This document shows positions 5,757 to 13,776 of a stretch of 20,897 nt of DNA, piece after piece; positions within the stretch are counted from its first letter, which is position 1; every line of letters begins with the position of its first letter. The notes beneath the pieces are model-generated. The model saw only the letters and a program-made list of their open reading frames with translations. It did not search any database and had not been told where the DNA came from. The position numbers were made by a program, and so were the translations under genes. This DNA comes from Bacilli bacterium (GTDB lineage Bacteria; Bacillota_I; Bacilli_A; RF39; UBA660): NCBI GenBank assembly GCA_028699175.1, contig JAQVVC010000009.1, forward strand, positions 1 through 20,897, written 5' to 3'.

Positions 5757-8700
5757 ATGAATGAAATTTTTAAAAATTTTAAAAATAATGATTTTAATAA
5801 TGTTTGCGGCCTAACAGATGAATTAAATATTTTATATATATTAAAATATTATAAAGAAAATATGCAGAATATATTAATATTAACAAATTCAGTATATGAA
5901 GCAAATAAATACTATATAAAAATGAAAACCTATACAGAGAACGTTTTCTTTTTTCCGATGGATGATTTTTTAACATCTGTAGCTGTCTCTATATCTCCAG
6001 AATTTAAGGCTCAAAGACTCCAAACAATTAATAATATAAAAAATAATAGTCATAGTATTGTGATTACAAATTTAATGGGATTTTTAAAATATATACCTAA
6101 TAAAAATATTGTTGATAAATCGGTAATAGATTTAAAAGAAAAGATGGTAATTAAACGAAATAAATTAGTCGAGGTCCTAGATTATATTGGTTACCAAAAA
6201 GAATCTTTAGTAACATCAACTGGGGAATATTCGGTAAGAGGTTTTGTCATTGATGTTTTTCCATTTAATTATGACTATCCAATTCGTCTTGAGTTTTTTG
6301 GTGATGAAATAGAAAGTATAAGAGAATTTAATTATGATACTCAATTATCTATAAAAAAAATCAATGAAATAAAAATACTACCATATAAAGAAATTATTTC
6401 AAAAGATTATTCTTCTATATATGATTATTTAGATGAACCTATAGTATTTAAAATAGATAAAGAGTTAATAAATAATTCTTATAAACATCTTCAAGAAGAA
6501 ATATTTAATTATAAAGCAAGTAATAGTATTGATCCCAATTATAAATATATGTTTAATTTAGATGATATTTTTGTTAAAAAAAATATCAATATGAATAATA
6601 TAGGTTTAAATGAAAAAAATAAAATAACTTATTCATCTCAAACAATAGAGAATTTTAATGGTAATATAAAACTATTAAAAGATTTTGTGACATCAAAAAT
6701 AAATAAATATACCATAATTTTTATGACTACTAATGAAAAAACAATAATTGAATTAAAAAAATGGTTTGATAATAATATTTGTTTAGGTAAAATTTCGCCA
6801 AATAAAATTAATATAATTAAACAAGATATTAATGAAGGTTTTATTATAAATAATAAAATTTTTATAAGTGAAAACGATATTATTAAAAACAATAAAATAG
6901 ATAAAAAACCAAACATTATTAAAATTGGAACAAAAATAAAATCATTTTCAGATTTAGTTAAAGGTGATTATGTTGTTCATCGTGACCATGGTATTGGAAT
7001 TTATGATGGAGTAATAACTTTAGAAGTAATAGGATATAAAAAAGATTATCTACTAATTAAATATCTAGGTAATGATAAAGTTTATGTACCAGTTGAAAAA
7101 ATAAATACAATATATAAATATTCTGATCGTGATGGCATTAAACCTAAAATTAATAAATTAGGCAGTCCAACTTGGGAAAAAACGAAGAAAAATGTTAAAG
7201 AAAAAATTGCTGATATTTATGATGAATTATTAAAATTATATACTAATCGGATAAAAGAAACGGTTACTCCTTATTTATATTTTCCAGAAGAAATCGCATT
7301 TAGTAAAGATTTTGAATATACTGAAACAATTGATCAAATAAAATGCATAAATGAAATTGATGAAGACCTTTCTAAAGACATACCAATGGATCGTTTGTTA
7401 TGTGGTGATGTAGGATTTGGTAAAACAGAAGTAGCTTTTAGAAGTATGTTTAAAACCGTAATGAATGGTTTTCAAGTTGCGTATTTATGTCCTACCACGA
7501 TTCTGTCTAAACAACAATATGATGTAGCTATAAAACGATTTGCAAAATTCAATTTAAATATTAAACTTTTAAATAGATTTACTAACACTAAAGAAACCAA
7601 AAATATTTATAGTGATTTACAAAGTGGAAAAATAGATATTATATTTGGAACTCACCGCTTATTAAACAACAATATTAAATATTTTGATTTAGGGCTACTT
7701 GTTATTGATGAAGAACAAAGATTTGGTGTAATGCAAAAAGAAAAGATTAAAGCGATCAAAAAAAATGTTAATGTTTTAACTTTATCTGCAACACCTATTC
7801 CTAGAACTTTAAAGATGTCGATGTCCGGTTTAAAAGATTTATCAATTTTAGATACTCCTCCAGAAGATAGGTTTCCCGTTCAAACTTATGTGCTTGAGGA
7901 AAATGATATTTTAATTAAAGATATAATTTATAAAGAAATGTCTAGAAATGGTCAAGTGTTTTTATTATATAATAATGTTAAAAAAATAGAAGATATGTAC
8001 TTTAGAATAAAAGAATTAGTCCCAGATGCTAAAATTAATTATGCTCATGGGCAAATGAATAAAACTCAATTAGAAACAATAATTGAAGATTTTATTATGT
8101 ATGAATTTGATGTTTTAATATGTTCTACTATAATCGAAACGGGAATTGATATTCAAAATGTTAATAGTTTAATAATTATTGATGCTCAAAATTTTGGTTT
8201 AAGTCAATTATATCAATTAAGAGGTCGAGTAGGTAGGGGAAATAAAATTGGTTATTGTTATTTGATGTATAATAAAAATAAAATGTTAAATGAAACCGCA
8301 ATTAAAAGATTAAAAGCCATAAAGGAATTTACTGAGTTAGGAAGCGGATATAAAATTGCTTTAAGAGATTTATCTATAAGAGGGGCAGGCGATTTATTAG
8401 GAAGAGAGCAAGCTGGTTATATAGATTCGGTAGGATTTAGTTTATATACTCAAATGCTTAAAGAAGTTGTAGCTGAAATTAAAGGAGAAAAGATTACTAA
8501 TCAAGATGAAAAACAACCATTATTAACAATAGATACTCATATATCTTCTGATTATGTGGCTGATGAAAATATTCGTATAGAAATTCATAATTTAATAAAT
8601 CAAATTGAAGATCTTAAATCTTTAAAAGAAATAAAATCTGAAATTGAAGATAGATTCGGAATTATTGATAATAAAATCGAAGTATACATGTATGAAGAAT

Positions 8701-8963
8701 GGTTTGAAAAATTAACTCAAAAATTAAATATTAATAAATTAATTCAAACAAAAGAAAAAATAGAAATATATTTACCTCAAGATTTATCATCAAAAATTAA
8801 TGGTGAAAAATTATTTCTTCAAACATATAATATTAACGAAAATTTTAAATTAAAATATCAAAGAAATAGTATTATAATTAGTCTAAAAATTAATAATGAT
8901 AAAAAGCATTTTATATATGATTTGGTAAATTTATTATTAGCGATTAAATCTCATATTGAATAA
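5757..8963 (+). CDS. mfd: Transcription-repair coupling factor Mfd
   Basis: Mfd removes RNA polymerase stalled at DNA lesions and recruits UvrA. The order is a degenerate UvrB-like N-terminal module (about 1-330), the CarD-like RNA-polymerase interaction domain (GDYVVHRDHGIGIYDG, about 403-418), then a RecG-like translocase. The translocase has Walker A GDVGFGKTEVA (Lys556), DEEQ (651-654), LSATPIPRTL and QLRGRVGRG (about 817-825), followed by the C-terminal TRCF domain. At 1068 residues it is a little shorter than the usual 1150-1180, mostly in the N-terminal half. AAAGGA precedes the ATG. The stop codon overlaps the -35 of a sigma-G-like promoter for the next gene. Confidence 0.97.
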   Translation: MNEIFKNFKNNDFNNVCGLTDELNILYILKYYKENMQNILILTNSVYEANKYYIKMKTYTENVFFFPMDDFLTSVAVSISPEFKAQRLQTINNIKNNSHSIVITNLMGFLKYIPNKNIVDKSVIDLKEKMVIKRNKLVEVLDYIGYQKESLVTSTGEYSVRGFVIDVFPFNYDYPIRLEFFGDEIESIREFNYDTQLSIKKINEIKILPYKEIISKDYSSIYDYLDEPIVFKIDKELINNSYKHLQEEIFNYKASNSIDPNYKYMFNLDDIFVKKNINMNNIGLNEKNKITYSSQTIENFNGNIKLLKDFVTSKINKYTIIFMTTNEKTIIELKKWFDNNICLGKISPNKINIIKQDINEGFIINNKIFISENDIIKNNKIDKKPNIIKIGTKIKSFSDLVKGDYVVHRDHGIGIYDGVITLEVIGYKKDYLLIKYLGNDKVYVPVEKINTIYKYSDRDGIKPKINKLGSPTWEKTKKNVKEKIADIYDELLKLYTNRIKETVTPYLYFPEEIAFSKDFEYTETIDQIKCINEIDEDLSKDIPMDRLLCGDVGFGKTEVAFRSMFKTVMNGFQVAYLCPTTILSKQQYDVAIKRFAKFNLNIKLLNRFTNTKETKNIYSDLQSGKIDIIFGTHRLLNNNIKYFDLGLLVIDEEQRFGVMQKEKIKAIKKNVNVLTLSATPIPRTLKMSMSGLKDLSILDTPPEDRFPVQTYVLEENDILIKDIIYKEMSRNGQVFLLYNNVKKIEDMYFRIKELVPDAKINYAHGQMNKTQLETIIEDFIMYEFDVLICSTIIETGIDIQNVNSLIIIDAQNFGLSQLYQLRGRVGRGNKIGYCYLMYNKNKMLNETAIKRLKAIKEFTELGSGYKIALRDLSIRGAGDLLGREQAGYIDSVGFSLYTQMLKEVVAEIKGEKITNQDEKQPLLTIDTHISSDYVADENIRIEIHNLINQIEDLKSLKEIKSEIEDRFGIIDNKIEVYMYEEWFEKLTQKLNINKLIQTKEKIEIYLPQDLSSKINGEKLFLQTYNINENFKLKYQRNSIIISLKINNDKKHFIYDLVNLLLAIKSHIE

Positions 8964-8986
8964 AAACAAAAAAAAGAAGCACACTA
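8957..8986 (+). promoter_or_regulatory. Candidate sigma-G (forespore) promoter of spoVT copy 1
   Basis: TGAATA (8957-8962), 17 bp, CACACTA (8980-8986). The classic B. subtilis sigma-G consensus is TGAATA, 17-18 bp, CATACTA, giving a perfect -35 and 6 of 7 at -10. B. subtilis spoVT, also directly after mfd, is a sigma-G gene. Confidence 0.6.
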
Positions 8987-9007
8987 AATTTATAAGTGGT
9001 GTAGAAA

Positions 9008-9511
9008 ATGAATGAAAATGGATATATAAGAAAAATAGATGAACTAGGAAGAATAGTAATACCTAAAGAATTAAGGCAAAGATTAAAAATTCAAGAGGGC
9101 GAAAATTTGATTATTAATTGTATTGATAAAAACATTAAAGTATCAAAATTTTCTTATGTAGTTAATAATATAAATTTTATTAAAAAAATAGGTGATGCTT
9201 TTAGTTTGGCTTTTAATTATAATATAATAATTACTGACTTAGATAATATTATATATAGTAATAAAGAATTTAAAAATTTAAAATTAAATAATTCACTGAA
9301 CGAAATATTAAAAACAAATGATTCAATTGATTATAAAAAAATAAAAATTAATAATGAAATCACATTAAATGGTAATATATTTATAGCAGAAATTATTGTT
9401 TTATCTACTATGATTGGTATTGTCATTATTTATACATCAGAAGATATTAATTTATTAGCTTTTTCTAAATTTATAGCAAATGCAATAAGTGCTCATATTG
9501 AATATATTTAA
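9008..9511 (+). CDS. spoVT: Stage V sporulation regulator SpoVT, copy 1
   Basis: SpoVT is an AbrB-type transcription factor that tunes sigma-G-dependent genes in the forespore. The N-terminal swapped-hairpin DNA-binding domain is textbook: GYIRKIDELGRIVIPKELRQ (5-24), then a second hairpin to about residue 50. The rest fits the GAF-like sensor domain of SpoVT, with YNIIITDLDNIIYSN and the C-terminal FIANAISAHIE helix. It has 167 residues versus 178 in B. subtilis. The ribosome site (GTGGTG) is weak. The location after mfd and the sigma-G-like promoter agree with the assignment. A paralogue follows 136 bp downstream. Confidence 0.9.
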   Translation: MNENGYIRKIDELGRIVIPKELRQRLKIQEGENLIINCIDKNIKVSKFSYVVNNINFIKKIGDAFSLAFNYNIIITDLDNIIYSNKEFKNLKLNNSLNEILKTNDSIDYKKIKINNEITLNGNIFIAEIIVLSTMIGIVIIYTSEDINLLAFSKFIANAISAHIEYI

Positions 9512-9537
9512 AATTTTATAACTTATAAGAAACAGCT

Positions 9538-9572
9538 GTTATTTATGTGGTAATAATTACCATTTACATAAC
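9538..9572. promoter_or_regulatory. Inverted repeat, candidate operator before spoVT copy 2
   Basis: Two 17-bp arms match at 14 positions around a single central base (9555), with a perfect core GGTAATAATTACC at 9549-9561. The right arm covers the -35 of the predicted promoter of the second spoVT copy, a placement typical of a repressor site. Which protein binds is unknown; AbrB-type autoregulation is one possibility. Confidence 0.55.
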
Positions 9573-9592
9573 AAACCGTTAAAACGTATAAT
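9563..9592 (+). promoter_or_regulatory. Sigma-A-like promoter of spoVT copy 2
   Basis: TTTACA (9563-9568), 18 bp, TATAAT (9587-9592): 5 of 6 and 6 of 6 matches to the vegetative consensus. I found no sigma-G-like pair here, unlike before copy 1. Confidence 0.55.
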
Positions 9593-9647
9593 TATTTTTG
9601 AAGATCAGTAAATTAGCATTATTTTTCTTTTTAAGAGGTGTATATTG

Positions 9648-10148
9648 ATGATGAGTGAAGACGGATATGTGAGAAAAATAGATGAATTAGGAAGGATAGT
9701 AATCCCTAAGGAGTTAAGGCAAAGGTTAAAAATTCAAGAGAGCGAAAATTTAATTATTAATTGCGTTGATAAAAACATTAAAATATCTAAATTTTCATAT
9801 GTAGTTAATAATATAAATTTTATAAAAAAATTAGGGGATATATTTAATATAATATTTAAATATAATATTATAATTACTGACTTAGAAAATATTATTTATA
9901 GTAACAAACCATTTAATAATTCAAAACTTGATTCTAAAATAATGAAAGATGTAGATGAGCTAAAAAGATTTAAAAACATAAAAATTAATAACGAAATTAT
10001 TATTAATGGCAATATATTTGCAGAAGAAATTATAGTCTCATCTACTGTTATTGGTATTGTTATTATCTATACTTTAAAAGAAGATGATTTATCCTTGCCA
10101 ACAAAATTTATTTCTAACATCATAAGCGCGCATATCGAAGTCATTTAA
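9648..10148 (+). CDS. SpoVT-like AbrB-family regulator, copy 2
   Basis: A tandem paralogue of the preceding gene. The DNA-binding hairpins are nearly identical (GYVRKIDELGRIVIPKELRQ, with one Gly-to-Ser change in QESENL), while the middle of the GAF-like domain (about 90-115) has diverged. Conserved ends, YNIIITDLENIIYSN and FISNIISAHIE, confirm common descent. AGAGGTG at 9633-9639 best fits the ATG at 9648; an upstream TTG at 9645 and a downstream ATG at 9651 are alternatives. Its promoter looks vegetative and overlaps an inverted repeat, so it may act at a different time from copy 1. A weak hairpin terminator follows. Confidence 0.85.
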   Translation: MMSEDGYVRKIDELGRIVIPKELRQRLKIQESENLIINCVDKNIKISKFSYVVNNINFIKKLGDIFNIIFKYNIIITDLENIIYSNKPFNNSKLDSKIMKDVDELKRFKNIKINNEIIINGNIFAEEIIVSSTVIGIVIIYTLKEDDLSLPTKFISNIISAHIEVI

Positions 10149-10182
10149 TAATAATATAGATAATTAAATTATTATTAAAATT

Positions 10183-10211
10183 AAACTAATAAATTTAGTT
10201 TTTTCTTTTTT
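10183..10211 (+). terminator. Terminator after spoVT copy 2
   Basis: AAACTAA (10183-10189) pairs with TTAGTTT (10195-10201) around a 5-nt loop, followed by a T-rich tract to 10212 interrupted by one C. The stem is AT-rich and weak. Confidence 0.5.
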
Positions 10212-10244
10212 TATATTATAATATAATAAAAAGAAGGTGAAATA

Positions 10245-11006
10245 ATGTATACTGATACCCACTGTCATATATTTTCAAGTGACTATGAAAATATAGATAT
10301 TATTCTAAAAAATTTAAAACCAGACAATATAAAAAGAATAATAATTAATGGTTTTGATTATAAAAGCAATAACGAAGTAATAAAATTAATAAATAAATAT
10401 AAAAACGTATATGGTGCTTTAGGTATTCATCCTAATAATATTAAAGATTATAATGAAAAAACCATAAATCATATTATTAATAATATTAATCATCCTAAAA
10501 TAATAGCAATTGGAGAAATTGGTTTAGACTATTTTAGAAATAATAATAACAAAAGTAACCAAAAATCTCTTTTAATATCTTTATTAAATATTGCCAAAGA
10601 TTATAATAAACCGGTAATTATTCATAATCGACAATCAACAGATGATTTATTAAAAATATTAAAAGAATATAAAACTAAAGGGATAATCCATTCATTTTCA
10701 GGAAGTTATGAAACAGCCATTGAATTTATTAAATTAGATTATAAATTAGGTATAAATGGTATTCTTACTTTTAAAAACAGTAAATTAAATGAAGTCTTAA
10801 ATAAAATACCTATTAATAATATTTTATTAGAAACAGATTCACCATATATAACACCTGAACCACACAGAGGTAAGCAAAATGAACCAAAATATATTAATTA
10901 TATTGCTAAAAAATTAAGCAAAATATATAATTTATCAGAAACGGAGTTGTCTTGTCATTTGGAGAAAAATTTTCATTCTCTTTTTGACATTGGAGCCCGA
11001 AAATGA
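10245..11006 (+). CDS. tatD: TatD family metal-dependent deoxyribonuclease
   Basis: TatD enzymes are two-metal nucleases of the amidohydrolase fold, linked to 3'-5' DNA processing. Metal and catalytic motifs appear in order: DTHCH (4-8), GEIGLDYF, IIHNRQ, GIIHSFSG and LLETDSPYITPEPHRGKQNEP. The 253 residues are typical. AAGAAGGTGA precedes the ATG. TATAAT-like sequences lie at 10217-10227 but lack a clear -35. In B. subtilis tatD precedes yabE, rnmV and rsmA; here yabE-like and rsmA genes follow but rnmV is missing. Confidence 0.93.
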   Translation: MYTDTHCHIFSSDYENIDIILKNLKPDNIKRIIINGFDYKSNNEVIKLINKYKNVYGALGIHPNNIKDYNEKTINHIINNINHPKIIAIGEIGLDYFRNNNNKSNQKSLLISLLNIAKDYNKPVIIHNRQSTDDLLKILKEYKTKGIIHSFSGSYETAIEFIKLDYKLGINGILTFKNSKLNEVLNKIPINNILLETDSPYITPEPHRGKQNEPKYINYIAKKLSKIYNLSETELSCHLEKNFHSLFDIGARK

Positions 11007-11030
11007 TAAAATAATTTTATGGTGAATAAT

Positions 11031-11579
11031 ATGAAAAGTATTAACAAAAAAAATATTAATAAATTCATTAAAGCAATTATTTTAATTACTTTCTTATTAT
11101 CATGTAATCAAGTATACATACCTAAAGCAGAAAGTAAAATTTCAAATGAAAACCTAAATAAAACTTTAGATTTGCATGCAATGGCTATCAAATATGATGA
11201 GATTGTGCAAAATGATTTGTATACTCCCATAGATACTTATAACGGAGACCTAACAGGATATGTTGCTGATTGCCCATTATGTGGGGGAAGACTTGGTTGT
11301 ACTGGCGAGGATGTTTTAACAAATCGTATAACAACTCATAATGATAATGATTATGGAATTGTTAAAATTGTAGCATCATCTAAAAATTTACCATGTGGAT
11401 CAATTATTCAATTTTCTCTTCCTACTGTATCAAATGAAAAAATAATAGCAATTGTTCTTGATGGAGGGGTTATAGGAACTTCTATTGATTTACTAGTTGA
11501 TAATGAAGAATATGCTAAAAGCAACATCGGTAGAAAACAAATAAGTTATGATGTTTTACGATTAGGATATGAAAGATAG
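11031..11579 (+). CDS. 3D-domain secreted/lipoprotein-like protein (YabE-related)
   Basis: The N-terminus is a signal sequence with a Lys-rich start, a hydrophobic core (12-23) and FLLSC, where Cys25 could be lipidated, although Leu at -2 is atypical. The C-terminal half is a 3D domain, the catalytic fold of cell-wall lytic transglycosylases: IVASSKNLPCGSIIQF, then IVLDGG and SIDLLVDN supplying aspartates. A Cys-rich stretch (CPLCGG, then C) resembles clostridial 3D proteins. It lacks the DUF348 and G5 domains of B. subtilis YabE, but its place between tatD and rsmA is the same. GGTGA favours the ATG at 11031 over one at 11019. Probable peptidoglycan remodelling. Confidence 0.82.
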   Translation: MKSINKKNINKFIKAIILITFLLSCNQVYIPKAESKISNENLNKTLDLHAMAIKYDEIVQNDLYTPIDTYNGDLTGYVADCPLCGGRLGCTGEDVLTNRITTHNDNDYGIVKIVASSKNLPCGSIIQFSLPTVSNEKIIAIVLDGGVIGTSIDLLVDNEEYAKSNIGRKQISYDVLRLGYER

Positions 11580-11596
11580 TATTTCTATCTTTTTTT
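11572..11596 (+). terminator. Terminator overlapping the 3D-protein stop
   Basis: AAAGATAG (11572-11579) and CTATCTTT (11585-11592) form an 8-bp stem with a 5-nt loop, followed by T residues to 11596. The TAG stop is the 3' end of the left arm. Confidence 0.75.
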
Positions 11597-11621
11597 ATGA
11601 TAAAATATTAATGTGATGGAA

Positions 11622-12401
11622 ATGAATAAATTTAATTTTAAAAAAAAATATGGTCAAAATTTTTTACAAGATGTTAATATAATTAATAAAATAATAAATG
11701 AAATTTCAGTATTAGAAAATGATTTAATTATTGAAATCGGAGCAGGCAGTGGTAATTTAACATCTAAATTAGTGCAATTAAATACAAAACTTATTGCTTA
11801 TGAAATAGATTTAGAAACTGAAGATTATTTAAATATGTTAAAATCAGATAACCTAAAAATAATATATGATAATTTTATAAAAAGAGATATAAACAAAGAT
11901 TTAAAATATTATCCATATAATGACTTGTATATTGTTGGAAATTTACCTTATTATATAACAACATTAATTATAAAAAAAATAATAGTGAGTAATTTAAAAC
12001 CAAAAGAAATGATTTTTATGGTTCAAAAAGAAGTTGCTGATAGATTTGCAGCAAAACCAGGAAATAAAGAATATGGTTATATAACAGTATATCTTAATTA
12101 CTACTTTGAAATTCACAAAATATTTAATGTTAGTAAAAATTCTTTTGTACCGATTCCTAAAGTAGATAGTTCGGTTATTAAATTCGTATCCTCAAATAAA
12201 TATAAAGCATTAAATGAAAGCAAATTTTTTACTTTGCTCAAGGATTCTTTTCAATATAAAAGAAAAACCTTATTAAACAATTTAAAAAAATATAATAAAG
12301 AAATCATTGAAAAGATATTATTAAAAAATAATATTAAATTAAATATCAGAGCTGAACAGCTGCCAATCGAAATATTCATAGAAATATCAAATGCTATATA
12401 G
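11622..12401 (+). CDS. rsmA: 16S rRNA dimethyladenosine transferase RsmA (KsgA)
   Basis: RsmA dimethylates two adjacent adenosines in helix 45 of 16S rRNA during 30S maturation. Visible features are the N-terminal KKKYGQNFLQD, the SAM-binding EIGAGSGNLTSKL, the catalytic NLPYYIT motif and the C-terminal FVPIPKVDSSVIKF segment. At about 259 residues it is near 270-290 for the family. I prefer the ATG at 11622, which gives the usual MNKFNF-KKYGQNFL start. GTG 11613 and ATG 11616 are in frame, and the ribosome site (GATGG) is weak. A TAAAAT at 11601-11606 could give a nearly leaderless transcript. Confidence 0.94.
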   Translation: MNKFNFKKKYGQNFLQDVNIINKIINEISVLENDLIIEIGAGSGNLTSKLVQLNTKLIAYEIDLETEDYLNMLKSDNLKIIYDNFIKRDINKDLKYYPYNDLYIVGNLPYYITTLIIKKIIVSNLKPKEMIFMVQKEVADRFAAKPGNKEYGYITVYLNYYFEIHKIFNVSKNSFVPIPKVDSSVIKFVSSNKYKALNESKFFTLLKDSFQYKRKTLLNNLKKYNKEIIEKILLKNNIKLNIRAEQLPIEIFIEISNAI

Positions 12402-12411
12402 CATTTTTTTT
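12389..12411 (+). terminator. Terminator overlapping the rsmA stop
   Basis: An 18-bp palindrome, AAATGCTATATAGCATTT (12389-12406), merges into an eight-base T run. The rsmA TAG stop (12399-12401) lies within it. Confidence 0.75.
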
Positions 12412-12443
12412 ATTAATAAGAATACATTTATTAAGGTGAACTT

Positions 12444-13217
12444 ATGAAAATAAAAAAAGGAGATTATGTTACGAGAAAAAGCTATGATCATGATACTATA
12501 TTTAAAGTTCTTAATATTCAAGGTGATATATGTTATTTAAAAGGTGTTGACGTACGTTTATATGCAGATAGTATGATAACTGATTTAGTAATATATAAAA
12601 ATAAAAATAATGATAATTTTGATGAAGTTGCTGAAGATATAGAATTATTAGATCGGAGTGAATATTTTTTTATGCCTGCTAAAATATTACATTTTGATGG
12701 CGATGCCGAATATTTACAGCGATGCTTAAAATTTTATAAAAAAGTTAAAATTAAAGCTGTGGGTAAAGTTGTAAAAGAAGAATTATTACCTTCAAAAATA
12801 TATAAATATCTTCAAGAATATCGCCCTGATATAGTTATAATAACAGGACATGATGCATATTATCGAAAAAAAGGAACTCAAGATGATATAAATAATTATA
12901 AAAATTCAAAATATTTTTGTGATTCGATAAGAGTAGCAAGAAAATATGAAAAAAGTCATGATAAACTAGTTATAATAGCAGGTGCATGTCAAAGTAGTTA
13001 TGAAGACTTAATAAGAAATGGAGCAAATTATGCTTCGAGTCCTAAAAGAGTAAATATCCATGCGCTTGATCCTGCGATAATAGCTTCTACAATAGCTCTA
13101 ACGGAAAAGAACTCCCCGGTAGATTTATTAGAAACTCTTTCGAAAACGAAATATGGTTCAAATGGAATGGGGGGAATAAAAGGAAATGGTCTTATGTTCG
13201 TGGGGTATCCTAGATGA
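12444..13217 (+). CDS. yabG: Spore coat protease YabG
   Basis: YabG is a sporulation-specific cysteine protease that trims coat and cortex proteins in the mother cell (SafA and others in B. subtilis; pre-proSleC and CspBA in C. difficile). The 257-residue protein contains ITGHD (His136) and AGACQSS (Cys182). Their 46-residue spacing equals that of the His172/Cys218 pair I recall as essential in B. subtilis YabG. GIKGNGLMFVGYPR at the C-terminus is also family-like. AAGGTGA precedes the ATG. The stop overlaps the veg start (ATGA), as in the Bacillus order rsmA-yabG-veg. No convincing sigma-K promoter was found. Confidence 0.93.
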   Translation: MKIKKGDYVTRKSYDHDTIFKVLNIQGDICYLKGVDVRLYADSMITDLVIYKNKNNDNFDEVAEDIELLDRSEYFFMPAKILHFDGDAEYLQRCLKFYKKVKIKAVGKVVKEELLPSKIYKYLQEYRPDIVIITGHDAYYRKKGTQDDINNYKNSKYFCDSIRVARKYEKSHDKLVIIAGACQSSYEDLIRNGANYASSPKRVNIHALDPAIIASTIALTEKNSPVDLLETLSKTKYGSNGMGGIKGNGLMFVGYPR

Positions 13218-13423
13218 TTGATAAAATAAAAAGTGATATTTCAAATCATTTTAATAAAGAAGTAAAAATTATATCCAAAGAAAATAGAAATAGAAATGAA
13301 ATATTTTTTGGTAATATTGTTGAAATCTATTCCCATATTTTTATAGTAAGTAATGGAATTGAAACAAAAAGTTATAGTTATTCTGATATTCTTGCTAGAG
13401 ATGTGCAAATAACATTTCTATAA
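13214..13423 (+). CDS. veg: Veg family protein
   Basis: Veg is a small protein that in B. subtilis promotes biofilm formation by countering the repressor SinR. The 69 residues (86 in Bacillus) keep the core pattern: an N-terminal helix, KVKIISKENRNRN, IVEIYSHIFIV and the diagnostic KSYSYSDILARDVQITF. It is translationally coupled to yabG through a 4-bp ATGA overlap, whereas in B. subtilis veg has its own strong vegetative promoter. No separate promoter is evident here. Confidence 0.88.
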   Translation: MIDKIKSDISNHFNKEVKIISKENRNRNEIFFGNIVEIYSHIFIVSNGIETKSYSYSDILARDVQITFL

Positions 13424-13455
13424 AAAGTTGAATTTCAAAGTAAATGCAATATTTG

Positions 13456-13484
13456 TTGCAATTTTATAAATAATAATATAAAAT
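13456..13484 (+). promoter_or_regulatory. spoVG promoter (sigma-A-like)
   Basis: TTGCAA (13456-13461), 17 bp, TAAAAT (13479-13484). The B. subtilis gene is driven by sigma-H, but I found no sigma-H-type GAAT/AGGA pair at a suitable distance. Confidence 0.5.
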
Positions 13485-13518
13485 GTTAATAAGTGGGAAT
13501 TTTTAGAAGGAGTGAAGT

Positions 13519-13776
13519 ATGAAGATCACATCGGTAAGTGTAAGAAAAGTAGAAAAGGAAGGCTCTAGAATGAAGGGCATTGCTTCTGTACTACTAGGTG
13601 ATGCGTTCGCTGTTCATGATATCCGGATTATTGAAGGAGACAACGGATTATTCATAGCAATGCCAAGTCGAAAAACAGCAACAGGAAACTATAGAGATAT
13701 AGCTCATCCAATTAACCCTGAAGTACGTAAACAGTTTGAAGATGCTATTCTTGAAGAATATAAAAATATCGAATAA
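13519..13776 (+). CDS. spoVG: Septation/RNA-binding regulator SpoVG
   Basis: SpoVG is a small nucleic-acid-binding global regulator affecting septation, sporulation and stress genes. The 85 residues keep the family signature: MKITSVSVRKV at the start, ASVLLGDAFAVHDIRII, the GLFIAMPSRKT motif and DIAHPINPEVRKQFEDAIL. GAAGGAG precedes the ATG. Its DNA is visibly less AT-rich than neighbouring genes and uses codons such as TTC, GGC and CCG-free but C-ending forms more often, suggesting strong expression. A compact terminator overlaps its stop, so it is probably a single-gene transcript. Confidence 0.97.
   Translation: MKITSVSVRKVEKEGSRMKGIASVLLGDAFAVHDIRIIEGDNGLFIAMPSRKTATGNYRDIAHPINPEVRKQFEDAILEEYKNIE

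Noticed and set aside
8980..9003. Hairpin between CACACT and AGTGGTG before spoVT copy 1
   Set aside because: Requires a bulge and is short; not distinguishable from chance in AT-rich DNA.
12425..12433. CATTTATTA as a sigma-K -10 for yabG
   Set aside because: Resembles CATANNNTA with one mismatch, but no AC-type -35 lies at the right distance; a T run occupies that place.
13445..13460. TGCAA/TTGCA inverted repeat as a veg terminator
   Set aside because: Five-bp stem without a proper T tract; the right half serves better as the spoVG -35.
13493..13502. GTGGGAATTT as a sigma-H -10 for spoVG
   Set aside because: It is almost on the ribosome site and has no AGGA-type -35 upstream.
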